A stretch of 64,000 nucleotides of DNA from Ampelocalamus luodianensis (GCA_036346255.1 CM070623.1:8412407-8476406), one strand, 5' to 3'; positions 44,980 to 56,915 are shown, counted from the stretch's first letter. The notes: generated by a model not told the origin, from the sequence alone. Program-made: numbers and translations.

Positions 44980-45524
44980 AAAGAGATAAAGAACAAAGAG
45001 TGCATAGCATGATCATTAAATTTCTAATATTTGAAATGCCATGAATGAAGTTGATTAAAGTTGTTTATCTTTGTCATGTCTTTATGATTATGCAACCTTG
45101 TTGGTACTTCTTTGAGTCGTTTGGCTCACCCTTGCTTTGTCTTGTTATAGGTACAACAGCAAGAACGTCATGCATGGGAGGAGTAGACTTTGGAAAGCAC
45201 GCACTACCTCACACTATTTATGCAATTGCTAATTAGCGTCACTTAAGAATAAATAAGCGTGTGGTGACTATATATGGATGTTTTGATGTTGATGGTTGGA
45301 TTACTCTTGGTTATGTGACGGAAGTTAATCATTTACAATCGTATGGTTATCTTATTTGCATGAAAGATTTGGATTATAGAATTGTTAATAAATGCCATGG
45401 TTATCTGTTGTTACCACGATTTTGTTGTTATTACAAAGGAAGCTCTGTCGAAAATTTATAGATTGTTCTAGTTAGTGTAAGTCTTGTAGCATTCTAGGCT
45501 CATGCGGGCTGAGGGTGTTCTGAT

Positions 45525-45537
45525 TGGTATCGAGCGG
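45525..45537 (+). other. TE7 primer-binding site remnant
   Basis: TGGTATCGAGCGG resembles TGGTATCAGAGC, the complement of the initiator-methionine tRNA 3' end, with a base missing. It lies just after the LTR end. Confidence 0.6.
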
Positions 45538-45704
45538 TCTGTAGGTCCGCGGGCATCAAATATTAATTTTGACACACTAAGCACGATGGGTGGGATTGGG
45601 TTTTCTTTTGCATTGCACTACGCTATTGTCATTGTATGTTTATTCTTGAGTTTCATTCTAGTTATTCTTTTGGCTCACCGTGGTTAGTTTGGTTGTAGTG
45701 TTCT

Positions 45705-46700
45705 TTGATGGCAAGAGGCAGAGGTCGTGGTCGTGGCGGCGGTGCTTGGCGAGGCAGTGCAATGCCCCGCCGAAGTTCGTCGGTGGTGGTGAAGCAAGTC
45801 CTGCGAGTCGGAGGAAGAGGTTGCATCGGCAGCTCGAGGGATCGAGCTCCTCGGTTGTTCGGTTCTTGTCCCAATGGTGGCCCCGCGATAGTACCCGCGC
45901 GATTACTATGGGGCGCATCGGTGGAACGCTCTGCGCCTTGACACTTTTGATGGTTTGGGCACTCCAGTGGATGCGCCAGCCGGGCTGCGTCACATGGAGA
46001 GGCACTGGTGCTTTGGGGATGTCGTCCGAGTTGAGGCGCGATTTGTGGCATTTCGGCAAGGGCAGCGGACATCGGTGGGAGGAGTCTTGGCAGCTAGGGC
46101 GGCCGCTCATGGCCTGTTACATGGGAAGTGTTTGTGGAGCAGTTTGGAGGAGGTTTTATCCAGCATCTTTTGTGGAGAGGATGGAAGTCTCGTTGCGAGC
46201 TACAAGCGAGGTAAGATGTCGGTGTCGGAGTATGAAGCGGGTTTTAACAACCTGATCCGCTTTGTACCGGTGGCAACAGATGAGGCGAAAAAGGCTAAGA
46301 GGTTTCGTGGGGGCTCAGCGGGAGTTCCGTCAGTTTTGGGAGCGCTAAATTGCGTGATTTTAGCTCCTGGTAGAGCAAGCCGGGGCATGGAGCTAGAGAT
46401 GCAGCTTGGGAGGATCTACAGTGCAGGGAGGTACCATGGTTCGAGGATGGAGCTAGTGGCGGCGGAAGAAGAATTTTGGAGGAGGAAGTGGGTCATCTCT
46501 GACCGGTTCCAAGAAGTTCAAGGGCGTGAGAATTCCTTCAAGTCCGAACCACAAGGCCACAGTCATCTTTTACTTCGGATCGCGGTGAGTGGGCCTAGGT
46601 TGCGCCGATTCGAGCGGGTATGAAATGTTTCAAGTGTGGCAATGAGCATCGGCGTCGAGTGTTCTTGGTCGAGGATCTTGTCGCCACTTGTGGTGGGAGG
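45705..46700 (+). pseudogene. TE7 gag, frameshifted
   Basis: It begins MARGRGRGRGGGAWRG at 45705, the R/G-rich start typical of Tekay/Del gags. The capsid part is traceable in other frames at 45955-46300 (YKRGKMSVSEYEAGFNNLIR, FVPVATDEAKKAKRF). A knuckle remnant (MKCFKCGNEHRR) lies near 46620. Several frame changes and apparent deletions make it non-functional. Confidence 0.78.
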
Positions 46701-47465
46701 GCCACAAGGCATTGGTTTGTCGGCGGAATCCCGCCATTATCAAATGGGAACGAGAACGATGTCGACACGAGCGGCGGCGTCTTGCGAGTCGATTCAGATG
46801 TTAGCGACCACACCTACTCGGTCTTGGGTCGACCTCGCCCTATTTTCAGCATCACGGAGGATGCCGCCGGGTACTTTTGGCCACCAGTGCCTTCAGCACC
46901 TCTGCGATTGCGCGCCCCTTCTCGAGGTGTCGAGTTCCTACCGCACCAGCGATGAGCGGCGATTTCCTATGCCATGCCGACGGCGAGTCGGCAGTCGTCT
47001 GATGGGGTGACAGGTACGCTCTTAGTGGACTCAGTGGAGGCTTATCTTTAGAGCTACTTTCTCTTTTGTATCTTTAGAGTTTGCTAGTCGGGCCAATTTG
47101 AGTATGCGATCTTTATCTCGATCGATTGTAGTCAATTCTCCTGGTGGAATTTTTGCTAGCTCCACATCGATCCGGGTTGTGTGATCTCATTGGATGGGGA
47201 AGATTTCATTGCTAATTTAATGGTCCCGAAAATGGAGCCATTTGATGTTATTTTGGGTATGGATGGTTGCATAGTTTTCGGCGATTATATCATGCTTTTG
47301 GAAGACAATAACTCTCTGGCACCTTCCGGTCATGAGGTGGTTTTTCAGGGTGGTGCCCCTTCCTACTCCCTTTGCGTGTTGGCTAGTCTGTTTCCCGGTA
47401 GCCGAATTGCGAAGAGTGGATTTCTTTTGTCTCTAATTGGGAAGCCAAGTTCTTCTTTGGCTTGA
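46701..47465 (+). pseudogene. TE7 protease region
   Basis: The frame at 47181-47465 reads ISLDGEDFIANLMVPKMEPF and DVILGMDGCIVFGDY, the second half of a retropepsin-like domain (the D-V-I-L-G-M-D block). The catalytic D-S/T-G is only suggested by LLVDSVEAYL near 47015, out of frame with it and with V in place of G. Confidence 0.7.
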
Positions 47466-47574
47466 GTTAGTTCCGGTGGTTGGGAGTTCTTAGATGTTTT
47501 CAGCGAGTTGCGGGGATGCCCCTCCTCGTCCGTGGAGTTTGGATTGATTTGATCTGGGTGCTCAACCGGTTTCC

Positions 47575-48110
47575 ATGACCCCGTCTGCCGTCGCGCGTCC
47601 ATTCCGGGAGGAATTAAAGAAACGGTTGGATGATCTAAAGCGAAAGATCTTATTCGACCTAGTGTGTCTCCGTGGGAGCTCGGTATTGTTTACCAAGAAG
47701 AAGGATGGTAGTTGGCGTATGTGTATCGATTATCGTGCTCTTAACGGTGACCATCAAGAATAAATATCCTTTGCCTCGCATTGAAGACTTATTTGATCGG
47801 TTGAGAGGGGCAAAGGTGTTTTCAAAGATAGATCTTGATCGAGTTACAACCAAATTCCATCGAGAGGAGGATATTGAGAAAACGGCGTTCTCCACAAGGT
47901 ATGGGCACTTTGAGTTCAAAGTTATGTCTTTTGGACTAACAAATGCCCCTCTTGTTTTTATGGAAACTATGAGCAGGATCTTGCATGAGTACCGGATGAT
48001 TTTGTCGTAGTTTTTATTGATGATATTTTGATCTATTCAAAGACCGGTGGATCATGGCGTCATCGAGGTTGGTGTTGGAAACACTAAGAGAAAATAGGTT
48101 CTATGCCAAG
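47575..48110 (+). pseudogene. TE7 reverse transcriptase
   Basis: Readable pieces are FTKKKDGSWRMCIDYRALNG, NKYPLPRIEDLFDRLRGAKV, FSKIDLDRV and TRYGHFEFKVMSFGLTNAPL. The catalytic block is readable as FIDDILIYSK near 48014-48043, after a frame break. Frameshifts near 47745 and 48005 disrupt it. Confidence 0.87.
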
Positions 48111-48860
48111 TTCAAAAGTGCGAGTTACGGATGTGCAAGTGGGATTTTGGGGCATATTATCAATGATAAAGGTATATCGATCGATCCAGGGGAAAATTTC
48201 CACGATGGTTGAATGGGCAAGACCGACCAATGTCAAGGAAGTGAGAAGTTTTACGGGTATGGCGAGCTATTACTGGCGTTTTGTGCAAGATTTCTCCATC
48301 ATTGCAAAGCCGTTGTCGAGCTCACTCGAGAAAGATGTGAAGTTTTGTGGGGCGATGATTGTGGCGCGATTTCGGACTTTGAAGGAAAAGTTGGTGGCGC
48401 TCCGGTTCTTACTATTCACGAGCACGAGGAGCGATTCACAGTGTACTCTGATGCATCCCGAGTTGGTTTGGGTTGTGTGCTCATGCAGGATGGGAAGGTT
48501 CTGGCTTATGCGTCTAGACAGCTGAAGAAGCATGAGCAGAATTATCCAACTCATGATTTAGAATTGGCTGCAGTAGTGTTCGCCTTGAAGCTTTGGAGGC
48601 ATTATCTTTATGGCGAATCTTGTGATATCTTTACTGATCACAAGAGTCTTAAGTACATTTTTACACAGAGGGATTTGAATCTAAGACAGCGAAGATGGTT
48701 AGAGCTGATCAAAGATTATGATCTCACAATTCAGTATCATCCTGGCAAAGCTAACGTGGTGGCTGATGCTCTTAGTCGCAAGGCGGCACCGGCTACTTTG
48801 GATTGTCTTATTGCGGATTTTGACCGCATGGAGATATCGTATTGCTATGCAGGGACTGCT
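48111..48860 (+). pseudogene. TE7 RNase H
   Basis: The frame from 48213 reads FTVYSDASRVGLGCVLMQDG, YASRQLKKHEQNYPTHDLEL, FTDHKSLKYIFTQRDLNLRQ and HPGKANVVADALSRK. It contains the D, E and D metal ligands of Gypsy RNase H. It is open for more than 200 codons. Confidence 0.9.
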
Positions 48861-50347
48861 CATACCGAGACGCAGCTGATTTTGGGGTCAGCCATTCCAC
48901 AGCGAGTACAAGAAGCGCAACAAAATGACCCATTTTTGCGAGAGGGTCGAAGCGTTTGGACACGGGAAAGGAAGGAATTTCAGTTTGGATGGGTTTGGAG
49001 CATTGCGATTCAAGGGACGATTATGTGTGCCACGAGCGGGAGTTAAGGATGACATTTTAAAGGAGGCACATCGCACTCAGTATCTTGTTCATCCAGGGAG
49101 ACGAAGATGTACCGTGATTTGAAGCGGAATTTACGGTGGAAAGAATGAAGGTGGATATTGCCAATTATGTAGCTTCTTGTGGTGTTTGTCGGCGTAAAGG
49201 TGAACATAAACGTCCGCCGGATTATTACAACCTTTGGAGGTACCCCAATGGCCATGGGATGATATCTCTATGGATTTTGTTGTTCTGTTGCCTCGCTTCG
49301 CGCGAGGTAAGGATGCAATTTGGGTTATAGTGGACCGATTCAGCAAGTCGCACATTTTATTCTGTCTGTTCGATTTAACTCAGCTAGTGATTTGGCCCTA
49401 TCTATGTACGTGAGATTGTGAGATTGCATGGAGTGCCAAAAACCATCATTTACATGAGGATGCTAAGTTTGTATCCAAGTTTTGGGAGAGTTTGCAGAAT
49501 GCTTTGGGCACACAACTCCGTTTGAGTACCGCTTTTCATCCTCGACGGATGGACAAACAGGCGCACTATTCGGACCTTGGAGGATATGTTGAGAACACGT
49601 GTCCTATCTTGGAAGGGTAGCTGGAAGATCGGTTGCCTTTGGCGAATTTGCTTATAATATGATTATCACTCCAAAGCATAAAGGCCGCTCCGTTTGAGGT
49701 TTTGTATGGACGTAAGTGTAGATCACCCCTTTCTTTGGGAAGTTGTGGGTGAGAAGGCGATTCTGGGCCCAGTTGGGTACAAAAGACGGTGGAGCAGTGG
49801 CCTTGGTGAGCGAGAACTTATTAGCGGCTCGAGCGCGATGAAAAGCTATGCGGATGTAAGGAGACGGGACTTAGAATTTGAAGTGGGTGACGGTACTCTT
49901 GAGGTGTCACCCACAAAAGGAGTGGTAAGATTTGGTACCAAAGGAAGCTTAGCCCGAGGTACATTGGTCCATTCGCCATCTGGCCCGGATTGGGAAGTTG
50001 GCATACCGCTGGACCTCCGAGTCCATGAGGGTGTGCACAACGTGTTTCATGTATCCATGTTGAGGAAGTACTTGCGAGATCCGAACATCACATTTCATTG
50101 GAACCTTTAACCATTGAACAAGATCGTCCTTCGAGTCCAAGCCGGTAAGAATATTGGAAAAGTCGAGAAGGCACTAAGGAACAAGACCTTGAAGTATGTT
50201 AAGGTACTTTGGTCACAGCAGTGGCGGGAAGCTACATGGGAATTGGAATCTCGCATGCGCGAGATTTATCCTAATTATTCACTTGGTGTGTATCCATTGT
50301 TTGTTAAGTGTTCACCCTCGGTTTCTCTTGTGCTCAGAGACGTGTAG
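48861..50347 (+). pseudogene. TE7 integrase with chromodomain-like C-terminus, fragmented
   Basis: The zinc-binding N-terminus is seen at about 49020-49210 (VPRAGVKDDILKEAH, then IANYVASCGVCRRKGEHKR). Core segments at 49230-49690 are out of frame with each other (SMDFVVLLP-like and VDRFSKSAHF-like readings). The C-terminal end reads VHEGVHNVFHVSMLRKYLRD at 49980-50080. A chromodomain-like segment follows at 50114-50300 (LRNKTLKYVKVLWSQQWREA, TWELESRMREIYPNY). In family terms this tail is thought to direct integration to heterochromatin. Confidence 0.83.
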
Positions 50348-50378
50348 ATTCGGGTCGAATCTCATTAAGGGGGTAGAA

Positions 50379-52687
50379 TGTAATACCCGAAAGTGAGTTA
50401 AGTTTTGAATCGAGGAAGATTAAATTTTGGTTTCGGAGAGATCGATTATTCGGGAAGGATCAAGCGAGCGCCGAGAGGACTTTTGGGTTGGGAGCAGTCT
50501 TTGCGCTTTTAGAGGAAAATCGCATCTTCGCGGCAGCTTGGGCTGGGCCAAGGCCCATGTGGGGTGGCCGGCCAAGGGGGGCTCCCCTCCCACCAACCCT
50601 AGCCGAACCCCTTCCCCCTTTCCTCCCCCACTCCTTTTTCGCCGCCACTCCTCTCCTCCCCACCTCCCCACCTCTCCACCTCCTCCCCACCTCTCCACCT
50701 CCCCACACCACCCCCCCATTGTTGCTGGCCAAGGAGGAGAAGGATCCCCCTTGCAGCCGGTCAAGAAAGAAGGGGAAGGAGAAAAGAAGAGAAGGGGGAA
50801 GAAGGAGAGGAAGAAGAGAAGAGAAGAAGAGGGAGAAGAAGGGATCCATGGCGGAATTGTGGAGATCTTCATCACCGCTGTGTGCTCTCCTCGTTTCGGC
50901 AAGGGTAACCCGTGGTTTGTCGTTTTAGGTCTTTTTCTAGTTGTTTTATTTTCGGGTGCCAGTTCGTCGGTATTTTGCAGCAGTGAAGATCGTTGTTTTT
51001 TATTAGGATATGGTCAGATTTGGGTCTGGGTGTCTCCTAGAAAGTTGTAGATATCGTAGTTACCTTTCATTGCCGACAAGAATCAAGTCGTTTGGACTTC
51101 GGTAGCCAAAGTTATGATTTTTCTAGTGTTAGTAGGTTTCTGGTGGGTGACTGATTGGGCAGAGGCTAATTAACCTGACCTAAACACATGGTTAGAGGAG
51201 TTTCAGAGGGTCTCACCATAACGAAAAATGAGGCTAATCCTCTTAGCTTTCAGGAAAACTAAAGATCACTAAATTTGGATGAACGTAGAGAAAGTTATGC
51301 TATTTTCTTTATTTCTGTCCAGAAACTGAATGCTGTTGAGCTGCTCTGATTAAAGGGATTGGTAGGGGTAGAAGATGGCCGAATCAGAGGGTCACCCCAA
51401 CTAGGTTTATTTAGGCAACTCAATTATCTTTTCAGAAAGTCCAAGATCATCTCATTTGGACCCCTGAGCAGGAAGTTATGAATTTTTGAAGTATGCTGTT
51501 TGCAGTGACCTATCGCTAGAAATTAGAAAAGTTGAAAATGTTAAAAGTTAGCGATTTCGATTGTGATGTTAAGTATGGATTTGGTCCAGTAAGCTAGTCT
51601 TAGTTTGGGGTTTTATTCTTGTCCAGGTGGCAGCGAGGTCCCAAGGGCAGCACCCACTTCACGTCCGCCGTTCTCGCGGTTGAGGCAAGTATTCGGGTTT
51701 ATGTGTAGAATTGGTTGCATGTCATAATTGAATGGTGTGTTGTTCATCATTGCCATGTGATTGTGTTGTGGAGATGATTCTAGTTGTGTTGATGTTTGCA
51801 AGTTTTACCTGAGGTTCCTTCATGATGCTATTGTTTACATACTACGATGCATATTGATTTATGTTATTGAAAGTATGATGTGGTAGTACTTGTGCATGTT
51901 TGTGCATATTGAGACTTGGTCACGTGGTGATCAAGAGTATATTGTTGAGTCCCCTGTCATGTAATGACAGGCTTGAGGTCCCCATATTCATGGAATGTGG
52001 GCAATGGATCTGAGGTCCCGTCATTGTGATGACGGGCAAAGGTCCCTATACATGTGATGTATAGGCTCTTGGTCCCTGTGCCAAGGGCACGAGCAAGGGT
52101 ACTCATCGACGGATGAATACCCGCATTACCGGTAAAATGCGTAAAGAGATAAAGAACAAAGAGTGCATAGCATGATCATTAAATTTCTAATATTTGAAAT
52201 GCCATGAATGAAGTTGATTAAAGTTGTTTATCTTTGTCATGTCTTTATGATTATGCAACCTTGTTGGTACTTACTTTGAGTCGTTTGGCTCACCCTTGCT
52301 TTGTCTTGTTATAGGTACAACAGCAAGAACGTCATGCATGGGAGGGAGTAGACTTTGGAAAGCACGCACTACCTCACACTATTTATGCAATTGCTAATTA
52401 GCGTCACTTAAGAATAAATAAGCGTGTGGTGACTATATATGGATGTTTTGATGTTGATGGTTGGATTACTCTTGGTTATGTGACGGAAGTTAATCATTTA
52501 CAATCGTATGGTTATCTTATTTGCATGAAAGATTTGGATTATAGAATTGTTAATAAATGCCATGGTTATCTGTTGTTACCACGATTTTGTTGTTATTACA
52601 AAGGAAGCTCTGTCGAAAATTTATAGATTGTTCTAGTTAGTGTAAGTCTTGTAGCATTCTAGGCTCATGCGGAGCTGGGGTGTTACA
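50379..52687 (+). repeat. TE7 3' LTR
   Basis: It starts TGTAATACCCGAAAG right after the polypurine tract and ends GGGTGTTACA, followed by CATAG. It has the polypyrimidine/polypurine pair (about 50595-50845) and the hairpin array (51915-52141). Confidence 0.92.
51915..52141. other. Eight-hairpin array in TE7 3' LTR
   Basis: Eight inverted repeats follow one another in 227 bp: 51915-51935 (8 of 9 pairs), 51953-51971 (8 of 8), 51981-52001 (8 of 9), 52017-52036 (8 of 8), 52045-52065 (9 of 9), 52078-52090 (5 of 5), 52097-52122 (10 of 11), and 52122-52141 (outer 6 of 6 with ACCGGT inside). Stem sequences differ from one hairpin to the next, but loops are short and often GTG or ATG, and units tend to be introduced by GGTCCC and followed by GGGCAA or GGCT. 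The role is unknown. Confidence 0.8.
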
Positions 52688-52692
52688 CATAG

Positions 52693-53038
52693 TGAGGGGG
52701 AGTTTCTTTTTGCATTTGTTTGATCTTATTGTTATTTCTGAGCTTGAATTGTAATTCTTGCATCCTCACAATGATCAAAGGTCAATTCGAACAATTGTTC
52801 TTTCATATGGATCTTAAGTGAGATTTTTCGACTCGTCTCTGAAAATTGAAGCTTTCTTGCCTTCTTTTGTCTTATATCACTTGTCTATACCCTTCTGAAG
52901 CCAACTTAGTCATTTCCTTTGCTTTCTCTTGCATTTGGACCAAGTTGTGTTTTTGTGCGAAAACGTCGAGTTTTTACTTTTCAAACCTCAAAATTTACAT
53001 TTGTTGGGAATTACCAATGTGTTCATCAAGGGGGAGAT
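52693..53038 (+). other. TE6 3' untranslated region, second part, and polypurine tract
   Basis: This resumes TE6 after TE7. It is non-coding and T-rich. AAGGGGGAGATTG at 53028-53040 is the polypurine tract abutting the TE6 right LTR. Confidence 0.75.
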
Positions 53039-54936
53039 TGTGGATATCATGGTGATATGCCTGAGATCTTAGGATGATGTTACAATTGGCAATGTCGTTC
53101 TTGGTTTGTCGAGAAACGCGTTTTCGGCAAAGTTTAGTAAGTGTCAGGGTAATCGGTCACACCAACGTGTAAGGCGCGGTACGACCGCCGTGCGGTAGTA
53201 CCGGCTTGTTGAGTGCGGTATGTAATTTCCAGAGATGATGTAATTGGGGAGTTTTGGATTCCCTTGAGAAGCGGTACGACCGCAGGTATATGCGCAGTAC
53301 GACCGCAGTGCGGTAGTACCGATCCTTGGTTGGCGGTAGTACCGATTCTGTTCTAAGGTTCTGTTAACTTGGAAGTTGGGTTTTGAGTTAGGTTAAGTTC
53401 ATGGGTTTCAGTGCATTTGTGTTGTATGATGCATGTTTTGACTAACGTGGGTCAAGTTGTGAAGAACTTGTTCCCGATTTCGATTTGCTTGTCTATTGTT
53501 GTGCAGGTTGCTTGGTGGTCAACGACGGTCAACGGCGAGGATGATCGGGACTAGGCTTGGAAGAGATGAGGTTTAGAACGATCGACGATGTCGGGTGAAG
53601 TCAATGGAGTCAAGCATCGCGCAAAAGGGACAAAGGTGACCGAACGGGCAGTTCGATGCGACTGGTTGGATCAAGCGGCGCGGGGGTCGGTGCAAGTGCC
53701 ATGGTGGTTTCGGTCGGAGCCGGATGGGAGAGACTTGCCGACATGATGAGAGCCGTTGAATCATCCTACACGTGGCAGAGCATGCGACTGCTTCGTGAAG
53801 ATTGGACTCGGTCTTCGAAAAAGATCGAGAAGGGGTATTTTGGTAATTTTACCAAATACCGCCTTGGTGACCTTTTGCTAACCCGCGGCGCAAGACGATG
53901 CGTGGAGAAGCGGATTAGGTCAAGAGGAGATGAAGACGGCGCTTTAAAATGCGTGCGTGTGTGACCCGTTTGTGTTGGGCCTTAACGAAGCCCATTAGGG
54001 AAACTCTTCTAGAAGGTCTAAGCCTCCACTATAAATAGAGGAGGGAGGTGGTTGCACCCCTTCAACCCTTTCATTACTTGTAAACCCTAGTTTTGATTTT
54101 GTGCTTAGGGAGTTGATAGTTGGAGGTTAGGGTTCTAGATAGTTGGATTTGATTTCGTGCTCATGTATTGAGTTTTTATCCTCCATTGATGGAGTGGCTG
54201 TAAACCAATACCTTATCAAAGCAATCCAAAGAAAGTTCTCTAAAAGATGAGTTCATTTGCCTTCTTTCTCTCTATTTGATGATTTTGAGTCTTTCTTTGA
54301 TCCGCGAGTTTTTGCTTGGTTTCTTGCTGTGATCTAACTTGCTGTGACATGTGGGAACCCATCTAGGATCATCTTGATCATCAATCACCAACGAGCAAGT
54401 CTCTAGATCATATTTTGTTTTTGGCTCGGTTTTTGAGCCACCTTCGTTCAAATTGAAAAAGATAGGAACTTTTTCAAGGATCTTCACGATCGTCGCATGG
54501 AATAGGTTCCTGACATCATTAGGAAGGTGTGTTTCAAGTTTCGTGAAGTTTGGAGTTACGGATCAAAAGTTACGTCAATTTTTGTGTTCGTTTTCAGGCT
54601 ATTTACTATTCATTCGTCTGATTTTACTGTTCACCGCGGTATGACCGGCACTGTTCACGCGGTTGTACCGGAGGGTGGTACGACCGATACTGTTCACGCG
54701 GTATGACCGATCGCTTCATCATCGATCTTGTTCATTAGGTGATTTTGTGTTTTTGATCGTTTCTGTTGGGGGTTTGAAGGAGATTCAATACAAGTCTTCC
54801 GCTACGCTTTTATATATTGGTTTTCATAGTTCTCATAGCTATTGGAGTCAATATCATCTTTTGAATCCGATCAAAGTGAAAAATAGATAGTGCTCCTATT
54901 CAACCCCCCCCCTCTAGTCGCCTTTTCGGCCCAACA
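53039..54936 (+). repeat. TE6 3' LTR
   Basis: It is complete at 1898 bp, starts TGTGGATATC and ends CCCAACA before AATTA. CGGT-N3-ACCG palindromes occur at 53155-53345 and again at 54637-54708. It has a TATA box at 54030-54037. Confidence 0.9.
54030..54037 (+). promoter_or_regulatory. TATA box of TE6 LTR
   Basis: TATAAATA lies within CCACTATAAATAGAGGAGG, a strong plant-like TATA context. The truncated left LTR lacks this part, so the element has no promoter at its own 5' end. Confidence 0.65.
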
Positions 54937-54941
54937 AATTA

Positions 54942-55655
54942 AATATGTGGCAGCAAGGAACGCCTCATCCCAAAATTTCAATAGCATGGATGCGTGTGCA
55001 AGAAAGGCTAAGCCAACTTCGACTGTATGTCGATGTTTTCTTTCAGCTGATCCATTTTGTTGATGAGTATGAGGACAAGAAACTCGGTGTGATATGCCGA
55101 CCTTTCTAAAGAAGGAATTCAACTTCTCATACTCGCCTCCCCAATCGCTTTGCATGGAAATAATTTTTCTGCTAAATACTCGTTCAACAAGGTTTTGGAA
55201 CTCATGAAATTTTTGAAAAACCTCAGGTTTGTGCCTGAGCAAATAGATCCAAGTGAACTTACTATAGTCATCAATGAAACTAACATAATATTTATTTCTC
55301 CCTACAGACTCGGGTGCAGGACTCCACACATCATAGAGAAAACTAGTTCCAAAGGAAAATGCAACACACTAGTTGATTGAGAATAAGGTAACGGATGACT
55401 CTTTGTCTGTTGGCAGGCATCACAAACTGTTTGTTTATTGGACTCTAAGGAACAAGGGAGATTATTCATATTGACGACTTGTTGAACGACTGAAAAAGCT
55501 GGATGACCTAGTCGGCTGTGCCACTTTGACAGAGATGGCTTGGTGACACTCCATGCCTGTTTATTCGAGCCGACAGGAGAAGATGAGAGCGGGTACAGGC
55601 CACCCTCACATCTTCCTCGATGAAGAACCCTCTTCGTTACCTGATCCTTAATCAA
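54942..55655 (-). pseudogene. TE5 GAG-pre-integrase and integrase core
   Basis: The frame at 55302-55655 reads WHSRLGHPAFSVVQQVV and CDACQQTKSHPLPYSQST, the pre-integrase zinc region. After a frame change near 55315 the core reads KYYVSFIDDYSKFTWIYLLR, MQSDWGGEYEKLN and QQNGSAERKHRHTVEVGLAF, so D-D-E are visible. The end is cut by the TE6 insertion, and the same frame resumes at 36463 going left. Confidence 0.9.
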
Positions 55656-56190
55656 AAAATAATTTGGATGAAATTCAAGAAAGGCTTGATTATTAGTGGC
55701 GAGGCGATGAACAGAAACAAGGTTTTTTTTGCTTTTGGAACATGTAAGACATTGTTAAGATAAAGATCACGATGTGGGGTATGAACAATCATATGACCAA
55801 TGTGTTTAATGCCCATACCTGCACCGCTAGCGGTGTGGATCTAATCACCGCCGTTGTATTGTCACAGACGGCTAGCTTCTTGAGATCGCTAGTAATATGA
55901 TCAGTGGCTCCCGTATCGGTATACCAATTTGTGTCCACTCCATAGGACGTGATGGCAGTGGCGGCAGTCCTCTTCTCCGCGACATAATCTTCATCAAAAC
56001 GGTGCCAACAGTCAAAAGCTGTGTGGCCTGGTTTGTCACACACCTGACAGCGTGGGCGATTGTCGTTGCTGTTGAAGCCGCCTTTCCCTGAGTTGGCGCC
56101 GCCGCCATGGCCACCACAGCCGCCGCGGCCACCACGGCCATTGCCTCGGTTATGACCGCCGCGATCGCGCTGGAAACCTCCTCGGCCTCA
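55656..56190 (-). pseudogene. TE5 gag C-terminus, CCHC knuckle and protease
   Basis: A glycine/arginine-rich stretch at about 56045-56190 is followed by the knuckle CQVCDKPGHTAFDC (near 56007-56048). The protease reads NWYTDTGATDHITSDL with an intact D-T-G near 55905. Frame changes near 56185 and 55790 interrupt the polyprotein. Confidence 0.87.
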
Positions 56191-56883
56191 TATAGCTGAA
56201 TTGGCCGAGCTTTGGGAGTGCATGCCCTCCTGAAGCAGATCCATCTGGTTCTCAAACGTTAGCAACTGAGCATATAGTTCACTAACCGAGATGGGTTCCA
56301 CTCGTCCCAAGATGGTTGACACGAGTGGATTGTAGTCGATGTCGAGGCCGTTGAGGATGTAGGAGATGAGCTCTTCATCGTCGAGTGGCTTTCCTGATGC
56401 AGCCATCTCATCGGCATAGCCTTTCATCTTGCCGAAGTACTCAGGAGCGGTCATTGTACCCTTCTGAGTAGTGGCGAGGGCCATGTGGGTATTCACCTCT
56501 TGTGCACGGATCTGTGAGGCAAACATATCTTCTATTGCCTTCCAGACTTGAGATGCCTTCGTCATCAAGACAACGTGGGCGAGCACCTCTCGCGATAGAG
56601 AGGAGAGGAGATAGCCAAGAACCTGTTGATCCAAGGCTACCCACTTGATGTACTCAGGATTGGCTTCTTGTACAACCTTGTCACCGGATTTGGTAGCCAC
56701 CGTCTCAGGAGGAGCGACGGCGGTTCCATCCAGGAACCCAGTCAGCTGTGCGCCGCGCACAGCCAAAAGCACTTGGGCCTTCCAGAGCATGTAATTGCTC
56801 TTTGTCAACTTGTTCATCACCGGATGACCGAGAGACGAGCTCAGTGCCGGCGCGGCGGAGGAGGAGGACGTGTTGTTCGCCAT
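56188..56883 (-). pseudogene. TE5 gag capsid domain (UBN2-type)
   Basis: The likely start is ATG at 56881-56883 (MANNTSSSSAAPALSS), 19 bp after the primer-binding site. It continues with LTKSNYMLWKAQVLLAVRGA, LSSLSREVLAHVV and ELISYILNGLDIDYNPLVST, a typical Ale-type capsid. It ends at a stop (56188-56190) where the family continues into a glycine-rich linker. Confidence 0.88.
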
Positions 56884-56901
56884 AGATGTGTTTTTAGAGG
56901 T

Positions 56902-56915
56902 TGGCTCTGATACCA
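56902..56915 (-). other. TE5 primer-binding site
   Basis: On the minus strand this reads TGGTATCAGAGCCA, complementary to the 3' end of initiator-methionine tRNA, and directly follows the LTR end TACA. Confidence 0.88.

Larger units (their letters stand above)
43214..45522 (+). repeat. TE7 5' LTR
   Basis: It starts TGTAATACCCCGAAAG and matches the right LTR base for base apart from scattered single-base indels and substitutions. It contains a polypyrimidine/polypurine pair (43430-43685) and an eight-hairpin array (44751-44979). Its last bases (GGTGTTCTG) have drifted from the right copy's GGTGTTACA. Confidence 0.9.
43214..52687 (+). mobile_element. TE7: Tekay/Del-type Ty3-gypsy element (chromovirus group), nested in TE6
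   Basis: Two LTRs of about 2.31 kb (43214-45522 and 50379-52687) flanked by exact CATAG bound a Gypsy interior: gag, protease, reverse transcriptase, RNase H, integrase and a chromodomain-like end. A primer-binding site remnant follows the left LTR and a polypurine tract (TTAAGGGGGTAGAA, 50365-50378) abuts the right one. The long LTR, the TGTAATACCC start and the chromodomain-like tail fit Tekay/Del. Being innermost, it is the latest insertion in this nest, but its coding region is still full of frame breaks. Confidence 0.93.
36469..54936 (+). mobile_element. TE6: SIRE-type Ty1-copia element, 5' LTR truncated, nested in TE5 and split by TE7
   Basis: The right LTR (53039-54936, 1898 bp) is complete. 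The left LTR keeps only about the first 530 bp and then runs straight into gag, so the rest of the LTR, the primer-binding site and the gag start are deleted. Exact AATTA duplications mark the insertion in TE5. The integrase and reverse transcriptase sequences resemble TE3 (same lineage) but the LTRs differ. Confidence 0.9.

Noticed and set aside
51915..52141. tRNA or known structured RNA genes in the hairpin array
   Set aside because: No cloverleaf, no conserved tRNA boxes, and the hairpins are independent short stems.
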